From Ammonifex thiophilus (GTDB taxonomy: Bacteria > Bacillota > Desulfotomaculia > Desulfotomaculales > Ammonificaceae), in assembly GCF_003368535.1 (NCBI RefSeq), contig NZ_QSLN01000001.1:124001-188000 (forward strand): 64,000 nt of DNA, written 5' to 3'. A program made the position numbers and the translations under genes. Below the pieces are notes generated by a model, which did not search any database, was not told the origin of the DNA, and saw nothing but the letters and a program-made list of their open reading frames with translations. Shown piece by piece: positions 23,138 to 32,294 of the stretch (its first letter is position 1; every line of letters starts with the position of its first letter).

Positions 23138-24208
23138 CTACGCCTGGGCCTGCCGCCTGGCGGCTATGGGGCGACTGAGCCACCCGATGAGGGCGGTGAC
23201 GACCAGCCCGAAGACGACGGCGAACTGGCCGTTAGGGGGCAGACCCTGGGGCGAAGCCGCCAAGTTAAAGTTGTGCGCGATAGCTGCGCCCACGATCATG
23301 CCGACTACCGCTGTGGCTGCATCTGTGTTTCCTTCAGCGGCCGCGACCAGTTGCCGCAACGGGCAGCCCCCCAGAAGCACGGAGGCCAAGCCCCCCAAAG
23401 TCATGCCCAGGAAGTTCCAAAGGGCTTCCGTATGGGCGATCGGTTGCCCGGCAAAGCCCAGTTTGAAGGTGTGCAGCCAGAAAATGTTGCCCAGAAAGGC
23501 GGTTATGAGGATGGCAAAGAAGCCGGTGAGGAGATAGGTTTCACGGAAGAAGAAATAATCCCGGAAGCCGCCTACCATACAAAGGCGCACGCGCTGGGCC
23601 AGAAAGCCCAGGATTAAGCCGGCGGTCAGGGAGAGGAGCACCGGAGCATGCATGCTCCCCGGGCCGGTCTTGCTCTGCAGGATGAAAGAAGGTTTTGCGA
23701 AGATGAAGATCAGCAAAATAAGCATCATACCGGGAAAAAGATAGCCTCCCACGCGGCCTTGCGGTTGGGCCCTTCCCAGGCTGTATCCCCGGTTGATAAA
23801 GAAAATGCCGGTAATTACCCCCGCTATCAGCCCCGCCAAACCTACCAGGGCGTTGAGGTCACCGGCGGCCAGGCGCAGCACCATGCGCAAGGGACAGCCC
23901 AGAAAGGCCAGGAAACCTATCATGGCAAAAAAGCCCAGAGTGAACCGGGTCCAGGGAGCGGCTCCCCCTACCGGCCTAAACTCCCTGGTGAAAAGTGCGG
24001 TGAGCCAAGCTCCCAGCACCAGCCCCACAATCTCCGGGCGCAGGTACTGAACTTTGGTGGCGTGGTCAAGCCCCAAGGCACCAGCGATGTCCCGCAGGAA
24101 ACAGGCGATACAAAACCCCATGTTAGGCGGGTTGCCGAACTTCATGAGCAGGAGAGCCAGGACGCCCACCACCACACCCGCCACTCCTATACGAACCTTG
24201 TCCGACAA
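23138..24208 (-). CDS. yedE: YedE/YeeE-family transporter, probable selenium transporter
   Basis: A 356-residue polytopic membrane protein with about ten helices, arranged as two related halves. The conserved Cys motifs are GFCIACFLRD, GCPLRMVLRLAAGD in the first half and RLCMVGGF, GGCPLRQLVAAAEG in the second. YeeE/YedE proteins import thiosulfate or, in the selenium-linked branch, a selenium compound. The adjacent TusA and LysR genes and tRNA-Sec fit the selenium branch. TTG start with GGAGGGG upstream. Confidence 0.88.
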   Translation of the reverse strand: MSDKVRIGVAGVVVGVLALLLMKFGNPPNMGFCIACFLRDIAGALGLDHATKVQYLRPEIVGLVLGAWLTALFTREFRPVGGAAPWTRFTLGFFAMIGFLAFLGCPLRMVLRLAAGDLNALVGLAGLIAGVITGIFFINRGYSLGRAQPQGRVGGYLFPGMMLILLIFIFAKPSFILQSKTGPGSMHAPVLLSLTAGLILGFLAQRVRLCMVGGFRDYFFFRETYLLTGFFAILITAFLGNIFWLHTFKLGFAGQPIAHTEALWNFLGMTLGGLASVLLGGCPLRQLVAAAEGNTDAATAVVGMIVGAAIAHNFNLAASPQGLPPNGQFAVVFGLVVTALIGWLSRPIAARRQAQA

Positions 24209-24300
24209 AACAAACCCCTCCGCGCGAATTTTTTAAAATTTCGTTTCGGTGTGGCGAGGGGCAAATCCTTCTGTTTAGTTATAAGGGAGATAAAATCGTT

Positions 24301-25188
24301 TTATTGTTTCGTAGCGAAGCTGAGGAAAAGCTGGGCCAGGTAGGGCAGAGTGCGGTGGCGGGAATAAACCAGGTAAAGCTTCCTTTCGAAAGAGAGTCCT
24401 TCTAGCCGGCAGAAGCAGAGGTTTCCCTTGTGGCGGCGGTTTTCGGCTGCCCAGCGCGAGACGAAAGCTCCTCCCAGTCCCGCCTCCACGGCGGCCAGCA
24501 CGGCCTCGGTGGTGCTGAACTCGGCCACCACCCGCAGCCTTTCCAGGGGAAAACCCTTTTGCCGCAGGCGCTCTTCCACCGTCTGCCGGGTCCCCGATCC
24601 CTTCTCCCTTCCCACCAGCTCCAGCTGAGGCAAAAGCTCCAAGGGGATCATCTCTTTGCCGGCCAGGGGGTGCGTGGTAGGCAGAACCAGGATTATTTCG
24701 TCGGTGGCGAAGGGGACGGCTTCTAAGGCGAGAGAAGAGGGCGGGGCCCCTACGGCGCCCAGGCAGATCTTGTGCTCCAGCACCTGCTGCCAGACCTTTT
24801 CCGTGTCGGTTATTTCTAGGTTTACCTGGACCTGGGGGTACCTTTCCCGGAAGCGCCGTATAAGTTGGGGAAGGACGTAGTGCCCCGGGATGGTGCTAGC
24901 GCCGATATTGAGAGTCCCCCTCACCGAAGCAGAGAGGCTGCGCACGGCCTGCTCGGCTTCCTCCAGGGTTTTTATGATGGTGCGGGCGTAAGGGAGCAAA
25001 GCCTGCCCGGCTTCCGTCAAGGTTACCTGGCGTTGGTCGCGATCTATAAGTTTTGTCCCTAAGTGGGACTCTAAGAGAGCTATGTGCTTGGAAACGGCGG
25101 GCTGGGTAAGGTCGAGCTCTCTCGCCGCCGATGAAAAAGACCCTTTATCGGCTATAAGGACGAAAGTTTTAAGCCAACTGAGCTTCAT
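24301..25188 (-). CDS. LysR-family regulator, probably selenium/sulfur-linked
   Basis: A 295-residue LysR regulator. The N-terminal helix-turn-helix (SFSSAARELDLTQPAVSKHI) is followed by a periplasmic-binding-like effector domain (IGASTIPGHYVLPQLIRRF). It is like CysL/CysB-type regulators and the LysR proteins that accompany yedE in selenium-using anaerobes. It lies 92 bases ahead of yedE on the same strand, so autoregulation plus yedE control is plausible. The 24209-24300 gap contains A/T-rich stretches (ATTTTTTAAAATTT) typical of LysR operator regions but no site I can define. Confidence 0.85.
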   Translation of the reverse strand: MKLSWLKTFVLIADKGSFSSAARELDLTQPAVSKHIALLESHLGTKLIDRDQRQVTLTEAGQALLPYARTIIKTLEEAEQAVRSLSASVRGTLNIGASTIPGHYVLPQLIRRFRERYPQVQVNLEITDTEKVWQQVLEHKICLGAVGAPPSSLALEAVPFATDEIILVLPTTHPLAGKEMIPLELLPQLELVGREKGSGTRQTVEERLRQKGFPLERLRVVAEFSTTEAVLAAVEAGLGGAFVSRWAAENRRHKGNLCFCRLEGLSFERKLYLVYSRHRTLPYLAQLFLSFATKQ

Positions 25189-25376
25189 CGCTTAGGCCTC
25201 CGGCGCGGTTAGTCGCCAAGCTCAGCATAACTTTTCGAAATATGCGCGGTCAAGGGTTTTAAAATAAGAGGATTTGCGGCCTGCTTGCCGAAAGAACTTC
25301 CTTCGGGTAGAAGTTTGCTTGAGCCAAAAGCTTATTAATTTGTAGGAAACTTGTGCTTGGGGAGAAGAGCAGAAAT

Positions 25377-26741
25377 ATGGAACTTACGGCAGTAATTCTG
25401 GCGGCTGGTAAGGGGACGCGGATGAAGTCCCGCCTTCCCAAGGTGCTGCATAAGGTTGCCGGGCGGCCTATGCTGGAGTTCGTGCTGGAAGCGGCGAAGG
25501 AGGCCGGTGCCTCCCGGACGATCGTGGTGGTGGGGCACGAGGGTGAGGAGGTAGCGGCGGCGGTAGGGGACAGGGCGGAAATAGTCTGGCAGCGGGAGCA
25601 GCTGGGCACGGGCCACGCCCTCTTACAAGCGAGGGAAGCGCTGGCTGGCTATGAAGGGGACATTTTGGTGTTACCTGGCGACGTCCCGCTGGTGCGGGGG
25701 GAAACCCTGCGCTCCTTCTGGCAGTTGCACCGGCGGAAAGGGGTGGCGGCTACGGTGTTGACTACCGAGTTGGAGGACCCCACGGGCTACGGGCGTATCG
25801 TCCGGGATGCCGAAGGGAGGCTCAGGCGCATTGTGGAGCACAAAGACGCAGCGCCGGCCGAGAGGGAGATCAAAGAGGTTAACACCGGCATTTATTGTTT
25901 CCGGCCCGTTGTCTTCCAGGTTCTTCCCAAGATAAGGCCGGATAACGTGCAGAAGGAGTACTACCTGACCGATGCGGTGGATCTGCTTCTGCGGGAAGGG
26001 CTGGAGGTAGCCTGTTTCAGAGGGGAAGATCCGGAGGAATTTCTGGGTATCAACGATCGGCGACAACTGGCGGAAGCGGAAGGGATAATAAGACGGCGGG
26101 TGGCGGAGAAGCTTATGGAGGCGGGGGTGACCATACTGGCCCCGGCACTCACCTTCATCGATCCAGGCGTGCGGGTGGGAGCGGATACCGTCATTTACCC
26201 CTTCACCTTTCTAGAAGGGGAGACTACGGTAGGGGAGAGCTGTGTCATAGGCCCCTGGTCGCGTCTTAAGGACGCCGTCTTGGGCCGGGAGGTGGTGATA
26301 GAGGGAGGGGCGGTGATAATCGGGGCCAGGCTGGAGGACGGGGCCAAAGCAGGTCCTTTCGCCTACCTCCGCCCAGGCACGGTGCTAAGGCCTGGAGCTC
26401 GGGTCGGCACCTTCGTGGAGGTGAAGAACTCGGTGGTGGGGCCGGAGAGCAAAGTTCCGCACCTGAGTTACATCGGCGATGCGGAGATAGGGGCTAAGGT
26501 CAACGTGGGTGCTGGCACCATCACCTGCAATTACGACGGGGAGCGGAAGTGGCCCACCGTCATAGAGGACTTCGCCTTCATCGGGTCTAATACTAACTTG
26601 GTGGCTCCTGTGCGCGTGGGCCGCGGGGCTTACGTAGGAGCCGGCTCCACCATCACCAAAGACGTGCCTCCTGATGCCTTAGGAATAGCTCGGAGCCGGC
26701 AGGTGAACATTCCCGACTGGGCTAAAAAGAAAAGGCGGTGA
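25377..26741 (+). CDS. glmU: Bifunctional UDP-GlcNAc pyrophosphorylase / glucosamine-1-P acetyltransferase
   Basis: A 454-residue enzyme making UDP-GlcNAc for peptidoglycan. The N-terminal uridylyltransferase begins [18 protein letters not shown]; residues from about 250 on form left-handed beta-helix hexapeptide repeats ending in the acetyltransferase site ([41 protein letters not shown]). ATG 25377 gives the family N terminus; an upstream TTG at 25353 is less likely. The 188-bp upstream gap has only weak promoter-like sequences. glmU-prs is the standard Firmicute pair. Confidence 0.97.
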   Translation: MELTAVILAAGKGTRMKSRLPKVLHKVAGRPMLEFVLEAAKEAGASRTIVVVGHEGEEVAAAVGDRAEIVWQREQLGTGHALLQAREALAGYEGDILVLPGDVPLVRGETLRSFWQLHRRKGVAATVLTTELEDPTGYGRIVRDAEGRLRRIVEHKDAAPAEREIKEVNTGIYCFRPVVFQVLPKIRPDNVQKEYYLTDAVDLLLREGLEVACFRGEDPEEFLGINDRRQLAEAEGIIRRRVAEKLMEAGVTILAPALTFIDPGVRVGADTVIYPFTFLEGETTVGESCVIGPWSRLKDAVLGREVVIEGGAVIIGARLEDGAKAGPFAYLRPGTVLRPGARVGTFVEVKNSVVGPESKVPHLSYIGDAEIGAKVNVGAGTITCNYDGERKWPTVIEDFAFIGSNTNLVAPVRVGRGAYVGAGSTITKDVPPDALGIARSRQVNIPDWAKKKRR

Positions 26742-27703
26742 GATGGAAAGTGGCTTTGTTCTCGCGCTTTAAGAATATGCTCATCTTCTCCGGTAACGCC
26801 AACCCGAAGCTGGCGGCCGATATCTGCCAATACCTGGGAGTACCGCTGGGAGACTGTGTGGTGGGGCGCTTTTCCGATGGGGAGATCTTTGTGCGGATAA
26901 ATGAAAACGTCCGCGGGGCGGATGTTTTCGTCATCCAACCCACTTGTTCGCCGGTGAACGAAAACCTTATGGAATTACTCATCATGATCGATGCCTTGCG
27001 GAGAGCGTCGGCTCGCCGGATAACCGCCGTCATACCTTACTACGGCTACGCTCGCCAAGACCGCAAGACCAGGGGAAGAGAGCCCATAACGGCCAAGCTG
27101 GTAGCCAACCTCATCACCGCGGCCGGGGCGCGGCGGGTCCTCACGGTGGACCTGCACGCTGGGCAGATCCAAGGCTTTTTCGATATCCCTGTGGACCACC
27201 TGCCGGCGGGTCCCCTCTTGGCTCAGCATTTGATGGCGCGGGGGCTTAAGGATGTGGTAGTGGTCTCGCCGGACGTGGGCGGGGTGGTGCGGGCCAGAGA
27301 GTTGGCCAAGCGCATAGGTGCTCCCCTGGCGGTCATCGACAAGCGCCGTCCCGAGCCCAACGAGGCGGAGGTCATGAATGTCATAGGGCCGGTGCAAGGC
27401 AAGACGGCGGTTATGGTGGACGACATTATCGATACCGCCGGCACCATCACCAAGGGGGCCGAGGCTTTGGTGGCCTGGGGGGCCAAGGAGGTCTATGTGG
27501 TCTGCACCCACCCGGTTTTTTCGGGCCAAGCAGTGGAGAGGCTCAAAACCCCGGCTATCAAGGAGATATTCGTGACCGATACCATCCCCTTGCCGCCAGA
27601 AAAGCGCCTGGACAAGATCACCGTGGTTTCAGTGGCTCCCTTGCTGGGCGAGGTAATTATCCGCATTCACGAAGATCTTTCGGTGTCCAAGCTCTTCGAT
27701 TAG
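26738..27703 (+). CDS. prs: Ribose-phosphate pyrophosphokinase
   Basis: A 321-residue PRPP synthase. Signatures are [53 protein letters not shown], and the PRPP-binding [11 protein letters not shown]. It makes PRPP for nucleotides, histidine and tryptophan; hisG in this window is a consumer. The GTG start overlaps the glmU stop; a downstream GTG (26750) or TTG (26756) would also fit the family N terminus, which begins near [16 protein letters not shown]. Confidence 0.96.
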   Translation: MRWKVALFSRFKNMLIFSGNANPKLAADICQYLGVPLGDCVVGRFSDGEIFVRINENVRGADVFVIQPTCSPVNENLMELLIMIDALRRASARRITAVIPYYGYARQDRKTRGREPITAKLVANLITAAGARRVLTVDLHAGQIQGFFDIPVDHLPAGPLLAQHLMARGLKDVVVVSPDVGGVVRARELAKRIGAPLAVIDKRRPEPNEAEVMNVIGPVQGKTAVMVDDIIDTAGTITKGAEALVAWGAKEVYVVCTHPVFSGQAVERLKTPAIKEIFVTDTIPLPPEKRLDKITVVSVAPLLGEVIIRIHEDLSVSKLFD

Positions 27704-27726
27704 CTTCAAGAAAAGCTTGGCTGACA

Positions 27727-27755
27727 AAAAGGGAGCGGTTTTAACCGCCCCTTTT
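27727..27755. terminator. Bidirectional terminator between prs and the cytochrome gene
   Basis: Arms rich in AAAAGGG and GCGGTT pair with AACCGCCCCTTTT around a two-base loop with one bulge. T-rich runs lie on both sides, stronger on the minus strand. It separates convergent genes. Confidence 0.75.
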
Positions 27756-27781
27756 CCTCTTCCCCGAAGTCCTTTCTCGGC

Positions 27782-28495
27782 TTAGCGGTAGGCAGGGGGG
27801 AGCTGCGAAGGATTGGTAAGCTGGGTGTGGCAGGAAGCACAGGGCGTTTCGGAGGCCTTCATGGGTTTTTCGGGATTGAAGTTAGGATTGAATACGGTTT
27901 GATGGCAGTTGAAGCAGTCCTGCATAGTGGGACGGGACTCGGGGAGCGTGGCTATGGTCTTTACCAGCTCCGGACGCCATTGGCTTGGGTTGCTGAAGTC
28001 GGGCAGCTTGAAGATGTCGCGCTCGTTGATCTTGAAGTGCGTGACCCCGTAGTGGCAGGCGACGCATTGGATGCCCGCCTTGAAGTGGATTAGGTGCGGA
28101 TCTTTGAGATCTCCCGGCATGGAGGGCACGCGGTAGCCGTCGTGGCACCCCAGGCAAACCCCTCTATCTATGGGCGTTTTGAGGGTTATAGGTTTGGGGT
28201 AGTCGCCGGTGGCGTGGGCTTTCTCCATGGCGGCCAGGTCGATGTTGGTGTGGCAGCGTTCGCAGGCGATCTTGTTATGGAAAGAGAACATCCAGGTGGA
28301 GATGTAGGGCCACATCTCATGGCACTCGGCGCATTTAAAGCTGGCGAGCCGGTATTCCCCTGCCACTGCTTCTTTTCCCGGGGCCTTCGGACCCTCCCGG
28401 CCGGCACTTATGATGGCGTTTATCCCCACGCCGAGTATGAAGAGGAGCACTACGGTGATATACGGGGCCGCGTTCTTGAAGTTGACTCCCTCCAC
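27782..28495 (-). CDS. Membrane-anchored six-heme cytochrome c (NapC/NirT/NrfH-like)
   Basis: A 237-residue protein with an N-terminal signal-anchor helix (about residues 11-31) and six CxxCH heme-attachment motifs at 55, 78, 114, 144, 194 and 219 (CAECH, CERCH, CLGCH, CVACH, CFNCH, CASCH). NapC/NirT and NrfH proteins, which pass electrons from menaquinol to outer-face reductases, usually have four, so this one is extended. Likely located on the outer side of the membrane. GTG start with AGGGGGTGAGG. The partner reductase is not in the window; the maturation genes resB and ccsA are 1-3 kb away. Confidence 0.88.
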   Translation of the reverse strand: MEGVNFKNAAPYITVVLLFILGVGINAIISAGREGPKAPGKEAVAGEYRLASFKCAECHEMWPYISTWMFSFHNKIACERCHTNIDLAAMEKAHATGDYPKPITLKTPIDRGVCLGCHDGYRVPSMPGDLKDPHLIHFKAGIQCVACHYGVTHFKINERDIFKLPDFSNPSQWRPELVKTIATLPESRPTMQDCFNCHQTVFNPNFNPEKPMKASETPCASCHTQLTNPSQLPPAYR

Positions 28496-28690
28496 TACCT
28501 CACCCCCTTTCGTAAGGGTCTTCGCTGCGAAGGCTTCCGCCCTAATTTATAGTGATTCCACACGAGAAAAAGAGACTCCTGCTGCCAGATAGGAGGTTGT
28601 GGTATCTTTAAAAAGCGCCCGGGGTTACGGTGGGGGGTAGAAGTGGTTTAAAATTAAAAGAAAGCAGAACCTGGGGAAGGGAGAAGCTAC

Positions 28691-29839
28691 ATGCTCAGTG
28701 TCTCGAAGATGCTCTCCGGGCAGGAGGAGCTGGGAGACAAGCTCCGCTACGTGGGAAAGGTAGAGGTAGCCAGACCGGTGGTAGTGTGGAACTCCACCCG
28801 GGCCTGCAATCTGCGCTGCCGCCACTGCTATGCCAGCGCTACTCCGGGGCCAGCGCCGGGAGAGATGACCACCGAGGAGGCCCGGAAGTTTATTCAGGGG
28901 CTGGCGGAGGCCAAGGTGCCGGTCCTCCTGTTTTCCGGGGGAGAGCCCCTCTTGCGCCCGGACTTTTTCGAACTGGTGGACTACGCCCGCTCTTTAGGTT
29001 TACGGCCAGTGGTTTCCACCAACGGCACCCTGATTGACCGCCCGGTGGCGCGGAAGCTGAAGGAGCTCGGGGTGGGTTATGTGGGGATAAGCCTTGACGG
29101 TTTGCAGGAGTTCAACGACCGGATGCGGGGAGTCCCTGGGGCCTTCGAAGCCGCCTTGAGGGGAATAAGGGCCTGTAGGGAAGTAGGCCAGCGGGTAGGG
29201 CTGCGCTTCACCATAACTAAGGATAATTATCAAGAAATCCCTAAGATCTTTGACCTGGTGGAGGAAGAAGGGATAGACCGGGTCTGTTTTTACCACCTGG
29301 TGTCGGTGGGTCGGGGGAAGAACCTGCAGCAGGAAGATCTGGAGCCGGAGGCCAAGCGTCGGGTTCTGGACCTCATTATCGAGCGGGCCCTCTATTTTCA
29401 CCGGAAGGGAATAAAAAAAGAAATTTTTACGGTGGACAACCATGCTGACGGCGTCTACCTTTACCTGCGGCTCCAGGAGGAGAAACCGGGCTGGGCGGAG
29501 AAGGTGTACGCCTGGCTTCGAGCCAACGGCGGCAACCGGAGCGGGATCGGGATAGGGGCGGTGGACTGGTGGGGGAACGTCTACCCCGATCAGTTCACCC
29601 ATAACCACAAGCTCGGCAACGTGAGGGAAAAGCGTTTTGGCACTATCTGGTTCGAGGATCCTCCGGAGCTGCTGGTCATGCTGCGCGACCGGCGCCGCTA
29701 CCTCAAAGGTAGGTGCGCTCGGTGCCGGTGGCTCGATCTCTGCAACGGCAACTTCCGCGCCCGGGCAGAGGCCGTCTACGGCGACTTCTGGGCTCCCGAT
29801 CCCGGTTGCTACCTCACCGACGCGGAAATAGGGCTTTAA
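28691..29839 (+). CDS. ahbC: 12,18-didecarboxysiroheme deacetylase (AhbC), radical SAM
   Basis: A 382-residue radical SAM enzyme of the alternative heme pathway, which converts 12,18-didecarboxysiroheme to iron-coproporphyrin III. CxxxCxxC is at residues 39-46 (CNLRCRHC), LFSGGEPLLRPD and STNGTLID follow, and the C terminus has the auxiliary-cluster Cys region (CARCRWLDLC, then DPGCYLTD). It is closely similar in pattern to AhbC of Desulfovibrio. The related NirJ of heme d1 synthesis is the alternative, but the organism makes siroheme for DsrAB and has cytochrome c, so AhbC fits. ATG follows AAGGGAG. The 195-bp upstream gap has no confident promoter. Confidence 0.88.
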   Translation: MLSVSKMLSGQEELGDKLRYVGKVEVARPVVVWNSTRACNLRCRHCYASATPGPAPGEMTTEEARKFIQGLAEAKVPVLLFSGGEPLLRPDFFELVDYARSLGLRPVVSTNGTLIDRPVARKLKELGVGYVGISLDGLQEFNDRMRGVPGAFEAALRGIRACREVGQRVGLRFTITKDNYQEIPKIFDLVEEEGIDRVCFYHLVSVGRGKNLQQEDLEPEAKRRVLDLIIERALYFHRKGIKKEIFTVDNHADGVYLYLRLQEEKPGWAEKVYAWLRANGGNRSGIGIGAVDWWGNVYPDQFTHNHKLGNVREKRFGTIWFEDPPELLVMLRDRRRYLKGRCARCRWLDLCNGNFRARAEAVYGDFWAPDPGCYLTDAEIGL

Positions 29840-30612
29840 CGGTATTCGCTGTGTAGTCCTCCCAGCAGATAGTTGACTCCGAAGAGGGTGAAGAGCATCA
29901 CCAAAAAGCCTATGACGGCTACCCAGGCAGCCTTGCGCCCGCGCCAGTAACCGCGAGTGAAGCCGTGGAGGTAGAGGGCGTAAACCACCCAGGTTATAAG
30001 GGCCCAGGTCTCTTTGGGATCCCAGCTCCACCAGGCCCCCCACACTTCCTCCGCCCAGACGGCACCGGTGATGAGTAGCAGGGTCTGGAAGGCAAAACCG
30101 AAGGCTATGGTGTAGTAGGTGAGCCTTTCCAGGTTAGGGTGGGGACGCCGGAGGTACATCACCGCCAGAGCGAAGGCTAAGGTGAAGGCGCCGTAGGCCA
30201 CGATGGCGGTGGCCACATGGAGTTGCAGCCAGTAGCTCTGGAGGGCAGGAACCAGCGGGGCAGCGGCTCGGCGAAGATAGAAAGCGTAGGCCATGAGGGC
30301 TACCAGCACTGGGGAGAGATACACTCCCAGGTCGGGAAGGTGGTAGCGCTTGACGGCATAAAGGGCAGCGATCCCCGCGCCCCACAGGAGGAGGAGCAAA
30401 AACTCATAAGTGTTGGCGAAGGGCCAGCGGCCGCTGGTTATGCTGCGTGCCAGGATGTTTACCGAAAGGGCCAAGATCCCCAGAGCCAAGAGGTAGTAGG
30501 CCAGGCGGGCCAAGTTTTCTCTTTTCACCCAGTAGTAGACGGCGTAGAAGGCTAAAGAGAGGATGAAGGCGATAAAGGCTAAGGTGAAGCTTTGGGTTTC
30601 CCAGGGCGACAT
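29836..30612 (-). CDS. ccsA: Cytochrome c biogenesis protein CcsA (ResC/CcsB type)
   Basis: A 258-residue polytopic membrane protein with about eight helices and the heme-handling tryptophan-rich motif WWSWDPKETWALITW. With ResB it forms the System II cytochrome c synthase that moves heme across the membrane and ligates it to CxxCH. Conserved His residues flank the motif (LQLHVATA, LYLHGFT). ATG with AGGAGGAG. It starts 4 bases after resB on the same strand and overlaps the convergent ahbC end by 4 bases. Confidence 0.94.
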   Translation of the reverse strand: MSPWETQSFTLAFIAFILSLAFYAVYYWVKRENLARLAYYLLALGILALSVNILARSITSGRWPFANTYEFLLLLLWGAGIAALYAVKRYHLPDLGVYLSPVLVALMAYAFYLRRAAAPLVPALQSYWLQLHVATAIVAYGAFTLAFALAVMYLRRPHPNLERLTYYTIAFGFAFQTLLLITGAVWAEEVWGAWWSWDPKETWALITWVVYALYLHGFTRGYWRGRKAAWVAVIGFLVMLFTLFGVNYLLGGLHSEYR

Positions 30613-30616
30613 AACT

Positions 30617-31615
30617 CTAATCTCCTCCTTCTTCGTTAGTTCCGGGCTTTATGCGCCGGGGATGTCGGAGGAGGTGGGCCACCACCCCCAGAGAGGCCAG
30701 GATAAAGCCGGCAAAGGTGAAGGGCAGAGCAGGGTTCTTCTTGACCTCCAGGCCGGTGTACTGTTCCGCCCGGTCGAAGACTATTTTGGCCCCGGGCAGC
30801 TCCCCTTCCTTCCCCAAGGGGAGAAGACCCATCTTGACCGGGTTCCCTTGGAAGTAAAAGGCGTAGAAAACCTGAGGTCGGCCTTGGAGATTAGGGTAGT
30901 ACTCGGCCACCAGCTGGTGGAAGGGGCCGAGGGCAAGAGGGTGTTCGGGTCCGCTTTCCACGGTGAAGGGGGTAGTCCTGTCCCCCACGATAATGCGCCC
31001 TTTGAGCAACCAGCCGTAGTCCATCTGGTAGACCTTAACTCCTTGGAAGGAAAGAGGATGGTTAACGGAGATGGTGGCTTCACGCACCTTCTCCCCTTTT
31101 TCCCACACGCTCACCTTGGTGTAATACTGCTTGGGGGTCCCGTCCGGGTAGTGTTCGATGCGGAAGTCCTCTACCTTTAAATCGAAGGGGAAGTGCTGGC
31201 TCGAGAGACTCACCATCTGCCCGGGTACGGCCTCGACAGAGGTCTTCCGGGTGACGTAGGGGGTGACCAGCAAGGAGACCAAGATCAGGATGAGGCCGGC
31301 GTGGGTAAGGGCCAGGCCCCACCAGGAGGGGCGGCGCCAGGCCAGCCGGGCACGGTCGTAGGTGCATAGGGCAAGGCTTACCAAAAGCCAGACTTCGGCC
31401 AGTACGTACCACCAAGATTTAAAGAGATTGTTGATTCCCAGGCGCAGCAGGAAGTTTCCCCAAAACTCGCCGTAGCGCTCGAGGTAAAACCAGGCAGGTC
31501 TCTCTTGGGGGATGATGGTTCCCAGGGCTGAGGCCACCGCTATCAGGCCTAAGACTAAGAGGACATGGGGAAGGGAAGTGAAATGGTCTTTAAGGCGTTT
31601 GAGGATTTCCTTCAC
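30617..31615 (-). CDS. resB: Cytochrome c biogenesis protein ResB
   Basis: A 332-residue membrane protein of the ResB/Ccs1 family with three N-terminal helices (for example HVLLVLGLIAVASALGTIIP), a large extracytoplasmic domain and a C-terminal helix. The LGTIIPQ and FYKSPW-like motif region (NNLFKSWWYVLAEVWLLVSL) is typical. It works with CcsA. It is shorter than Bacillus ResB (about 540 residues), as in many anaerobes. The GTG start sits next to AAGAAGG, a cramped ribosome site, so the exact start is less sure. Confidence 0.92.
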   Translation of the reverse strand: MKEILKRLKDHFTSLPHVLLVLGLIAVASALGTIIPQERPAWFYLERYGEFWGNFLLRLGINNLFKSWWYVLAEVWLLVSLALCTYDRARLAWRRPSWWGLALTHAGLILILVSLLVTPYVTRKTSVEAVPGQMVSLSSQHFPFDLKVEDFRIEHYPDGTPKQYYTKVSVWEKGEKVREATISVNHPLSFQGVKVYQMDYGWLLKGRIIVGDRTTPFTVESGPEHPLALGPFHQLVAEYYPNLQGRPQVFYAFYFQGNPVKMGLLPLGKEGELPGAKIVFDRAEQYTGLEVKKNPALPFTFAGFILASLGVVAHLLRHPRRIKPGTNEEGGD

Positions 31616-31625
31616 CTTCTTCGCG

Positions 31626-31655
31626 TTTAGAGTACGGGGTATATTCGAGTAGAAT
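31626..31655 (+). promoter_or_regulatory. Candidate sigma-A promoter of pth
   Basis: TTTAGA (31626-31631), 18 bp, TAGAAT (31650-31655), about 30 bases ahead of the pth start. Matches are 4/6 and 5/6. Confidence 0.4.
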
Positions 31656-31686
31656 TTTAACGCGAGGCGGGGAGGTTGGCAAGGGG

Positions 31687-32274
31687 ATGGGGGAAAAGAG
31701 GCTCAGGGCGGTGGTGGGGCTGGGGAATCCGGGACCAGCTTACACCGACACCCGGCACAACCTGGGTTTCATGGTACTGGATCGGCTGGCCCAGCAGGTA
31801 GGAGTGTCATTTGCCAAAGAAGGGAAACTGCGCTCCCGCCTGGCTGTGCTGCGCCTGGAAGACCGGGAGGTTTACTTGCTCAAGCCCCAAACCTATATGA
31901 ATTTAAGCGGCGAGGCAGTTAGGCTGCTGGTCGAGAAGAAAGGGCTTCTTCCGGAGGAGATACTGGTGGTTTATGACGATCTGGATTTACCCTTGGGCCG
32001 CCTGAAGCTCGCCCTTTCGGGTTCGTCCGGGGGACACCGGGGAATGGGTTCGGTGCTGGAAGCGCTGGGGACCACTTCGGTGCCGCGGCTGCGCCTAGGT
32101 ATCGGGCGGCCCCCAGCGGGAGTAGACGCGGCCACCTACGTGCTCAGCCCCTTTGCCCCGGAAGAGCGCGAGGAACTCGACCGGTTGCTGGAGCGGGCGG
32201 TGGCGGCCGTAAAGTGCGCTCTGCAGGAAGGCATGGTCCAAGCCATGAATAAATTCAACCAGCGTCAGCTATAA
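31687..32274 (+). CDS. pth: Peptidyl-tRNA hydrolase
   Basis: A 195-residue enzyme that releases tRNA from drop-off peptidyl-tRNA. The N-terminal VGLGNPGPAYTDTRHNLGF carries the catalytic His, and VVYDDLDLPLGRLKL with GSSGGHRGM are family motifs. Length is typical. mfd starts 20 bases later, the conserved pth-mfd pair of Firmicutes. Confidence 0.97.
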   Translation: MGEKRLRAVVGLGNPGPAYTDTRHNLGFMVLDRLAQQVGVSFAKEGKLRSRLAVLRLEDREVYLLKPQTYMNLSGEAVRLLVEKKGLLPEEILVVYDDLDLPLGRLKLALSGSSGGHRGMGSVLEALGTTSVPRLRLGIGRPPAGVDAATYVLSPFAPEEREELDRLLERAVAAVKCALQEGMVQAMNKFNQRQL

Positions 32275-32294
32275 TCCGATTCCAAGGTAGTTCT

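Noticed and set aside
23648-24343. Rightward 231-codon frame opposite yedE
   Set aside because: Gln/His/Pro-rich antisense of a membrane-protein gene, a common artefact; no start signals.
25189-25376. Promoter for glmU
   Set aside because: Several weak TTGxxx/TAxxxx pairs exist (for example TTGCCG-17-TAGAAG); none stands out enough to report.
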